Translations under genes and position numbers: made by a program
From: Ancylostoma caninum
Taxonomy: Eukaryota > Nematoda > Chromadorea > Rhabditida > Ancylostomatidae
Direction: 5' to 3'
NCBI GenBank assembly: GCA_037903475.1
Contig: JBAJFG010000240.1
Coordinates: forward strand, 992,001 to 1,056,000
DNA: 64,000 bases
The notes under the pieces: generated by a model
Databases searched by the model: none
What the model was told of the DNA's origin: nothing
Seen by the model: the letters and a program-made list of their open reading frames with translations, nothing else
Shown: positions 57,359-64,000 of the stretch, piece after piece
Layout of the letters: every line of letters starts with the position of its first letter
Numbering within the stretch: position 1 is the stretch's first letter

Positions 57359-58865
57359 CTACAATTCAGAGTTCCCACTTTGTTTCGTCTGACCAAGCAA
57401 CCAGTCAGCATAGGGCTGCGATACGCCATCTATAGGAAGCGAGACGAACGCAGGAACTTCGTATGAATGGTTTTCGATAACAACCTTAACGAAAATAAAC
57501 TCATTAGGATAAATATACGTTGCACCACAGCCCCAACCCGACTCTTCATAGGGTATCGGCTGTGAAGGAGACTTCATTCACAACTGAGATAAAGTTGTTC
57601 TTCTAAAATCCACCTCCCCACTGATTTCGTTTCATTCAGCGCTCGAGAGAGGGACTCATTACTCTTCGCATGTGCCTTAGGCCTGATATTCCTACCACGT
57701 CCACGATAAGAATGTCCCCAGACTTCGCCAGCAATCGTGGCGATAGCTACAGCCGGCTGTCGTTGTGATCGCCTGGACCGCCGGCGATCGTCACATGGAG
57801 AAAGTGAATAAGGAGACCACATACATCAGAAGGATGATAATGGGGCGTGGTGATCGATAGGCATCGTTTCCACTAACTAGTGTAACGAACAAAACACGGG
57901 TGATCTTCTTCAGAGTCATTGCCGACTACTATTGAAAGTGTTTGGCTAAAAAGCGTTGATACATACGTTACGTGCGACTGTGAGGGCAAAATTTATGCAC
58001 AGTCTTTCTTAAAAATCCTTGCGCCACGCCGCACCGCCCGTCGGGTCATCCACGCCGCATCACGTATGATATTGCATAGGTGATGTGGCGCGGATGAGCT
58101 GACGGGCGGTGCGGCGTGAGGCAAGGATTTTTGAGAAAGGCTATAACTGAATACTATATCGACCACAACTCGATATTTCTTTTCGTTTGCAATATCTTCC
58201 ATTACACACTGCTAGGTAGCCGCTATGCTCCTGGAGGAGTATAGCACCTTGCGTCGCCGTGGGCGGCGGCCGCAAAGCTAGCGACCGCTCGGCCGCCGAT
58301 GTTGGCGATCCCCGGTCGCCAGCGACGACGATCGCCGACGCCGCCGCTCCGCCCACAATCGATGCGTATAGGCCTCACAGTCGCCGCCGACGGCGACGCG
58401 AGGTGCTAGAGTCCTCGAGGACTATAGCGGCAGGGTTAGAACTGAGTAAGGTTAATAAATACCTTATGAAGGTCCTCCAAGAGAGCTTCCTGTGTCTTCA
58501 TAATGAGAATAGCTTCCGAGTCTTCGTGAAGTTTCCCCTGCCATTCATAACTGAAAAAAAATGTTAGAACAACAGAGCAAAAGAACAGATAACTCCTTTG
58601 AAAATCAAAACATAGGGCTAGCAGAAATTCAGCGAATGAAACCTTACACAGACGTGACTCCGGGGATGATATTAACGCAAGCTGCCAGTTTACGCTCCAC
58701 AGCCGCCCTTTAAACTTGGAAATGTAACTATGTAAGGCAAACAGCAAATAACGCAGAAGAATACCTAGCAATTTTCAGTGCTGCATCCTTAGAAGGAGCT
58801 GTGACATAGACTACTCGAAGATTGCGCATCCGTGATAAGACTGCCGTAGCAGCACTCGAAGCCAT
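57359..58865 (-). CDS. CUTA: CutA divalent-cation tolerance protein homolog
   Basis: Four exons on the minus strand: 58865-58765, 58707-58648, 58550-58463 and 57484-57359, all phase-compatible. They encode 124 residues, the usual CutA size. Recognisable family blocks in order: VVYVTAPSKDAALKIAR, ERKLAACVNIIPGVTSVYEW, GKLHEDSEAILIMKTQ and ENHSYEVPAFVSLPIDG..PYADWL. CutA forms a very stable trimer. It was named for divalent metal tolerance in bacteria, and the mammalian protein affects acetylcholinesterase anchoring. The N-terminus has no signal peptide, so a cytosolic form is likely. Acceptors of exons 2 and 4 are AAG. The last intron (978 bp) contains two hairpin elements. It is convergent with the + strand gene ending at 56569. 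Confidence 0.93.
57574..57822 (-). other. 82-codon frame inside the CutA intron
   Basis: An ATG-initiated minus-strand frame lies just upstream of the last CutA exon, Arg-rich at its start (DDRRRSRRSQRQ) with no recognised domain. It overlaps the next frame by ATGA. It could be an alternative first exon or chance. Confidence 0.15.
58003..58142. repeat. 140-bp hairpin MITE in the CutA intron
   Basis: The left arm starts AGTCTTTCTTAAAAATCCTTG and the right arm ends CAAGGATTTTTGAGAAAGGCT. Inside these are mirrored GC-rich blocks (GCCGCACCGCCCGTC / GACGGGCGGTGCGGC). Confidence 0.85.
58219..58431. repeat. 213-bp GC-rich foldback in the CutA intron
   Basis: Left GCCGCTATGCTCCTGGAGGA, right TCCTCGAGGACTATAGCGGC. 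About 33 of 41 terminal positions pair. The interior is very rich in CGCCG. It lies about 32 bp from the third CutA exon. Confidence 0.75.
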
Positions 58866-59162
58866 TGTATTGTGCGTCAACCTTTAATGTAACGATAAAT
58901 AAAGATATGACAGTGTAAAGAAAAGAGATCATGTTAATTAGTGCCATTTCCGAACAATTATGTCAAGAATTCAGCTTTGTGTAACTGACACTATCCAATT
59001 ATCATCATACCGGCAAGCAATTATTTCACACACTGGCAGAGTTGAAGATATTGGTCACTTCCAAATAACAGTCCTACCAGAGTTGATAGAGTTAAGAAAG
59101 AATTAAGGTCTAATAGTAATTAAAATGAAATTCAGCTCACCGCACTGGAAGAATTGACAGAA

Positions 59163-59200
<38 letters not shown>

Positions 59201-60064
59201 AAGAGAGGGGGAGAGAGAGAGAGAGAAAGAGAGGGGGAGAGAGAGAGAGAGAGAGAGAGAAAGAGACGAGACGAGAGGGGGAGGAGAGAGAGAAAGTACA
59301 ATCGTTGAATTGAAGACGTGAACTTTTCCCCTCTCACTCTAGGGGACCGCAAAGAATCACATACACGAAATTAGAAGTGTTTCGCACAAAAATTCCTTCA
59401 GCCCTTGGCCCTTAACGATCATTAGAGCCTCAATATGCCAGCATCTTCCCAATTTCAGCGACGTTTACCCACCTCCAGATCGTTATCCCGAGCAACCTGA
59501 TTGATCCTAGGCACGGATGCACCATTGCAAGAATGATTAATCTAATACGATTACCCATCGGTATTCGATGGGTATAGCAACGCCATGTATTAGTAGAAAT
59601 GTTGACAGATGCAAAGTAAAGGGAAGATTTGGGTAAGTTACTACGTTTACCACAGGTAATCTTAACGATGCATTCGGGCCCTAATGTTCCATTCCAGAGT
59701 AGCAGTAACTCTATGGAGTGAGGGTAAGCGAGGACCGAACAGCGCCATGCGACCAAAGCAAAGGATGCACCTCCACCGGTTGACTGCGTCGATTATTTAG
59801 GTCCTACTGCACTGCTTGGTGCGTAATGCTTTGCACCAGCCTGCACCCGTGTGCACCTACCACCCGTAAGCGCGCCATCAGACATTTGTGCCTCTGTGAA
59901 CTTGGATACGAATAACCAAACTTGAACTTCACGACACCTAAAGCCATTCTAGATCTTTATCGACTAACTTCGACCAACGATGAACCTACCAGTGCGACAT
60001 GCGCGCTGGTGGTACTCTCCACTCAGAACGGCGGAACCATCGTCCTACCAGAAGGCATTCGTTG
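58866..60064. other. intergenic with GA microsatellite
   Basis: Likely promoter region of the CutA gene, then a purine-rich (GA)n tract at about 59163-59295 and repeat-like sequence to 60064. No exon supported. Confidence 0.4.
59163..59295. repeat. (GA)n microsatellite
   Basis: About 130 bp of GAGAGA with GGGG and AAAG interruptions. The Leu/Ser-rich translation on the minus strand is a by-product. Confidence 0.95.
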
Positions 60065-60310
60065 TACAGTGGACGTCAATGGCGGTGGCCCGTCCGCAGC
60101 CTCGAGAGAGGGATCGGTGTCGCCTGCGACTGGAATGTTAGTTTTAGGCCCGTTCTCCCCGATTTGGTGGGAAATTCTTAAAATCGGGTAGAAAAGCTGC
60201 TAGACATAGCATACCAGAAGCAGAAAACATCGGTTACGGCTCGCGCGGCGCGGTTGCGCGGCGTGCTTTTCGAGGTCACGGATGGGCCACCGCCATTGAC
60301 GTCCACTGTA
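60065..60310. mobile_element. 246-bp MITE
   Basis: Left end TACAGTGGACGTCAATGGCG, right end CGCCATTGACGTCCACTGTA. The match continues through a GGTGGCCC block, giving TIRs of about 30 bp or more. No coding capacity. Confidence 0.85.
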
Positions 60311-60534
60311 CGTATGCCAAAATCGTTTCTATATTCGTTCCTAATGCTAACGCAACCTAAAGTTTCACAGCTCTCAAGTTGCGCTGACATGTTGGAAAGA
60401 GCCCAAAAATGACGCATGCGCGCGTGAAGCGCTGGTGCTCAAGCATTGCAATTTTTCTTTCTTTCCAAATGAGGGGTCAGGGCCGCTAATCGCTTGACCA
60501 ATTGTTAAAAAAATTGGCAACTTTACATTCTCAC

Positions 60535-60644
60535 CTATCAGCTGCGGTTGACGTAACTGCAGTTTCTTCTGCAATATTTTTGCTGGACGTCCATGATCCA
60601 GAGAAAGAAACAATCAATAGAAATATTGCTACCACACACCCCAT
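60535..60644 (-). CDS. signal-peptide exon of an unidentified secreted protein (partial)
   Basis: On the minus strand an ATTTCAG acceptor is followed 10 nt later by ATG and an open frame of 36 codons ending at a good GTGAGA donor. The start MGCVVAIFLLIVSFSGSW is a convincing signal peptide, followed by a Thr/Ala/Glu-rich stretch. I could not find the next exon downstream, where a MITE occupies 60065-60310. Confidence 0.45.
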
Positions 60645-61591
60645 TCCAACAATCTGAAATTGCGAGATTTTGTTTTCCTGCCTAGATGTTTCGCGATCAA
60701 ACCACAGCCAGGCGCTATGGTTTTATGCCCAATACATGGAAACGGAACATTGATTCGCACTTACAGAACGTTTCATTAGTGACGTGTGCGTTATGTGTGG
60801 CCTTCGTGATAGCACGGACATCGTAGAGACTTGTATTAGAGAACACGCACAGAGTTCAGCTTATGGACGAGCATTCAGCTTGTAGTAAGACGTGCTTCTA
60901 CATTTGCGGGTCGGCAGAAAGCTTCAAAATTTAAAACTTTGGTTGCGGGACATCTAAAACCCAACTTAGTGGAGGGCGTGGTAGGCGGGATACAAGCAGC
61001 AGGCAATATGAATAACGGACGCTTATAAAACGTTTATTCACAAAGTTCCATTCAAAAAAATTTGAAGCTTCCAGTAGGACAGCAAGTGTCTATCGAATCA
61101 GAAGACCTGCAGCAAAGGGAGTTCTGGTTAAAGCCCAGTCGACTCTCTGCTGCGGTCCTTCTGCATCGATTAGACCTAGCGGTCCTTTAACAAGTTGATC
61201 CGATTGGGATGGGAAGTTATTTGCAGTTCTAGGATACCCACAGAACTGTTCTAAGTCTTTTCCAAGACCTGAAACCCTTCGGCTGAACAACTGGATTGTC
61301 TTTTGACGTCACCGCATGAGTGCTAAGAAGGGTCACGGACCTCTCCATGTGCCCGCCGACTGGTCAGACATGAGGTTGGGTATTAGATGTCCGCAAACGA
61401 AATTGGTAGCAGTGCCGGCAAGAAGCAAGGTATTTCACACGAACTGTGACAATAAGACATATACAGCAAGCAAGTAGTGGCCAGCTTTTTTGTTCGTTCG
61501 CCTAATTCTAGGATTGTGTCAAATAAGGAAACGGGAAAAGCTCCAAACATAGAGTGTCTACTGTCAACAACAGAAACATTCGGGAAAACGT
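60645..61591. other. intergenic, no gene seen
   Basis: Short frames only; unremarkable. Confidence 0.4.
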
Positions 61592-61770
61592 ACAGTCCTT
61601 GTCGAAAAGATAGACGGATTCCGTCACTGCAGAAACGCGGCGGGACCTGAACGATGGATGCGGAGAGTGCATGCTCTAAGTGAGAGGGTCCAGTAGGTCC
61701 CACCGCGATTCTGCGACCGCGACGATATGAAACCGCACGCGCAATCCGTCTATCTTTTCGACAAGGACTA
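61592..61770. mobile_element. small TIR element, TTGTCGAAAAGATAGAC family, copy a
   Basis: Left end CCTTGTCGAAAAGATAGACGG, right end CTATCTTTTCGACAAGGAC. The interior pairs less well (GAAACGCGG / CCGCGATTC). About 180 bp. Confidence 0.85.
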
Positions 61771-61796
61771 TATGTATAATCTCATATTAGCAAGCG

Positions 61797-62037
61797 TATA
61801 GTCTGTCCGAAACGACGAGTCCGCCCACACACGCGGGGATCGAGAGGCGGCGCAGCTGGGATGGATTCTGTTGGCTGCCATGTCGTTGACGTCACAGCCA
61901 AATCATTGGTCAATACCATGAAGATAACGATGAAACGTGATACGCAGATCAGGGATGATGACGTGGAGCGCTGGCAAACGTGGCAGCTTCTTGATCTCCG
62001 CGTGCGTGGGCGGACTTGTCGTTTCGGACAGACTATA
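61797..62037. mobile_element. TA-flanked MITE, copy 1
   Basis: TATAGTCTGTCCGAAACGAC at the left and GTCGTTTCGGACAGACTATA at the right, with TIRs of about 40 bp including CGCCCAC.CACGCGGGG. About 240 bp. A close copy lies at 63259-63508. Confidence 0.88.
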
Positions 62038-62394
62038 CCGTCAAAACCGTCTTATACGAGGCAACGAGTTCAAACTTTCTCAAGCATCACTCTCTCAACC
62101 CCTTGGCCAGTAGAGACTATTTCTACATATTTAATTCGGCTCCTTGGCAAATGACAAGGCTGGCAGCGCTCATCGCTGGACCTATCTACTCAAGAACGCT
62201 GCGGTCTTCCGAACACTGTGTTGGGGAAGAGTTTGGAATAGGTTGCTGGTACAGTTGAGCAACTTCCCGTCTCCTACCAGAGCTCTATTATTCTGTCAGT
62301 GTTCTACTCTTGTCTTTATCGCACTGTGAGCATTCCGACTTGTTGCCATGCGCTTGCATTTGCTAATTTGCTCAAGAATTTCCAGCACAGATCC

Positions 62395-62575
62395 TACAGT
62401 TCTTGTCGAAAAGATAGACGGATTCCGTGACTGCGGAAACGCGGTGGGACCTGAACGATGGATGCGGAACAGCATGCTCCAAGTGAGAGTGTGCGGTAGG
62501 TCCCAACGCGACTCTGCGGCCGCGACGATATGAAACCGCACGCGCAATCCGGCTATCTTTTCGACAAGGACTGTA
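62395..62575. mobile_element. small TIR element, TTGTCGAAAAGATAGAC family, copy b
   Basis: Left end TACAGTTCTTGTCGAAAAG, right end CTTTTCGACAAGGACTGTA. About 181 bp, close in sequence to copy a at 61592. Confidence 0.88.
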
Positions 62576-63206
62576 GATCTTAGTACGCTCAAGTTCAGTC
62601 AGGTACTTAGTCGGAATGCCCATAACGCGATAAAGACAGGAATAGAACACTGACAGAACAATGGAGCACTGGCACACGACGGAAATGTGTTCATCCGAAC
62701 CAGCTATCTATTCCAAACTCTTCCCCACCGCAGTGTTCGAAGGACCATAGCGTTCCGGACTAGATGGGCACAGCGATGAACGCTGTCAGCTCTGGCATTT
62801 GCCAAGGAGCCGAATTAAATATGTAGAAATAGTCTCTACTCCCCTTGGCCAAAGTCAAGTTTCATTAGTACGGCTTATTCTGGCCTTGTACCAGCTTCAG
62901 TATTTGAATCGACACGGCTAAAGAACCCCTCTTCAAGCCCCTCCTTTTATTGAGAATTCGAGATACCCTTTGAGACAACCGCAACAATGAGGACGGATAT
63001 CACAAACTTCACATCTTTGTCGCTGATGTCTCGATGGATGCTCCACAAAAGAAAATGCTCAAAAACGGGTGTTCTTATACTTTTGCGAGGATTTATGTAT
63101 AAAATCTCCAAAATGATTCTCGGACATCGTGCATCATTGAAAAAGCAAACGTGTTAACTCCATACAATTTTACTATCGTTAACACGACCCTCAACACGCT
63201 TACACT

Positions 63207-63710
63207 ACTCTGATAACTGTGCAGCACGAACGCAGCCCGAATGGCGTAATGGTTCGAGTATAATCTGTCCGAAACGACGAGTCCGCCCACGCACGCGGGG
63301 CTCGAGAGGCGGCGCGACCGGAACGGATGCTGTTGGCTGCCACATCGTCCACGTCACAGCCAAATCATTGGTCGATACCATGAAGGTAACGATGAAACGT
63401 GATACGCAGATTAGAGATGATGACGTGGAGTGCTGGCAAACGTGGCAGCTTCTTCGTGGCGGCGATCCCCGCGTGCGTGGGCGGACTCGTCGTTTCGGAC
63501 AGACTATAGAAACCCTAGCTGCAACGGTCGCCAGTTGCTGCCATCCTCCCCCTGGTTGTTGCTCAAGCTGTCAGCCCTTTAGCAACAATTGCTGAGGGAC
63601 GGCAGCAATCAAGGGGAGGATGGCAGCAACAGACAACCACTGCTGCTAGGGTTTCTACTCGAACCATTACGCCGTTTGGTCTGCGTTCGTCCTGCACAAT
63701 TATCAGAGTA
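63207..63710. mobile_element. nested TIR elements
   Basis: Outer arms at about 63207-63258 (...GAATGGCGTAATGGTTCGAGTA) and 63657-63710 (CTCGAACCATTACGCC...) are inverted copies of each other. Between them lie a TA-flanked MITE (63259-63508) and a separate palindrome from about 63510 to 63653 (AAACCCTAGCTGC ... GCTGCTAGGGTTT). The outer element must have been present before the TA-flanked MITE entered. Confidence 0.8.
63259..63508. mobile_element. TA-flanked MITE, copy 2
   Basis: Left end TATAATCTGTCCGAAACGAC, right end GTCGTTTCGGACAGACTATA. About 250 bp, sharing the whole interior (ATGAAACGTGATACGCAGAT) with copy 1 at 61797. Inserted in the outer palindrome. Confidence 0.88.
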
Positions 63711-64000
63711 GGTATAGACTGTTACAAAAACGACGAGGTTGAGTATTTGCACCTATAATTTGCATTTGCACTATTTCTAGCGTTCTTTCTTTCTCTAACA
63801 TCTTCATAACTATATTCCCCGGTGAAACACACTAAAACCTCAATGATGCATCCAGGCTCCTCAGGAAGAAACTGTACTCGGGGGCATTGTTGTTTCTAAT
63901 TCTTTCTTTTCGCTGACTATTCAAAAAAAAAAAACAATTTCATTGCTGAATTGCTGTATTATTGACTAATTCCACCAATCTCTAGCTCACGCACCAATTT
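63711..64000. other. right-edge sequence, no gene seen
   Basis: No feature recognised apart from short homopolymer runs. Confidence 0.4.

Noticed and set aside
59137..59352. Leu/Ser-repeat protein on the minus strand
   Set aside because: It is the translation of a (GA)n microsatellite.

Overview
This looks like a piece of a strongylid (probably hookworm-type) nematode genome. The genes have short exons and GT-AG introns. Several start codons sit just behind a 3' splice acceptor, as expected for spliced-leader trans-splicing. Two genes encode nematode-type chemoreceptors, and most of the rest is inverted-repeat transposons, SINE-like modules and foldback elements. There is no bacterial, viral or rRNA content. 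Species level is an inference; no database was consulted.

Layout. 1-9.4 kb is repeat-dominated: a 117-bp tandem array, a C-tract-flanked TIR element, hairpins, and a 1.2-kb TIR element that carries tRNA-like (SINE) modules. 9.6-16.9 kb holds two intact tandem seven-transmembrane chemoreceptor genes on the + strand (8 exons each, seven of eight exons the same length). 17.4-28.5 kb holds two tandem minus-strand paralogs of a secreted/type I membrane DOMON-domain protein with a C-terminal membrane helix (FRRS1L-like architecture). Both are intact when spliced, with introns swollen by MITEs and a SINE-carrying TIR element. 30.6-31.0 kb has a small secreted protein gene (minus). 31.6-43.2 kb is almost all mobile DNA: a foldback element built from an iterated TTCGGAACTTCCGCGGAGC motif, a 1.2-kb TIR element, large hairpins and a mariner remnant. 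45.5-46.0 kb has a two-exon precursor of a Gly/Trp-rich secreted peptide with a furin-type site. 47.0-47.9 kb has tandem tRNA-like SINE modules followed by a degenerate 59-bp repeat. 52.9-56.6 kb (+) has exons of a second secreted protein with a polybasic site; its later exons show reading-frame conflicts. 57.4-58.9 kb (minus) is a complete CutA homolog with two hairpin elements in its last intron. 60.5 kb (minus) has a signal-peptide exon. 60-64 kb is a nest of small TIR elements, some inserted inside others.

The supported genes are two sensory receptors, two cell-surface DOMON proteins, one metal-tolerance/trimer-scaffold protein (CutA) and three or four secreted proteins. They look like independent transcription units with no operon evidence. 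Most gene models were assembled by comparing paralogs and checking intron phase, which makes the receptor, DOMON and CutA models strong. Single-copy secreted genes are less certain at their ends.
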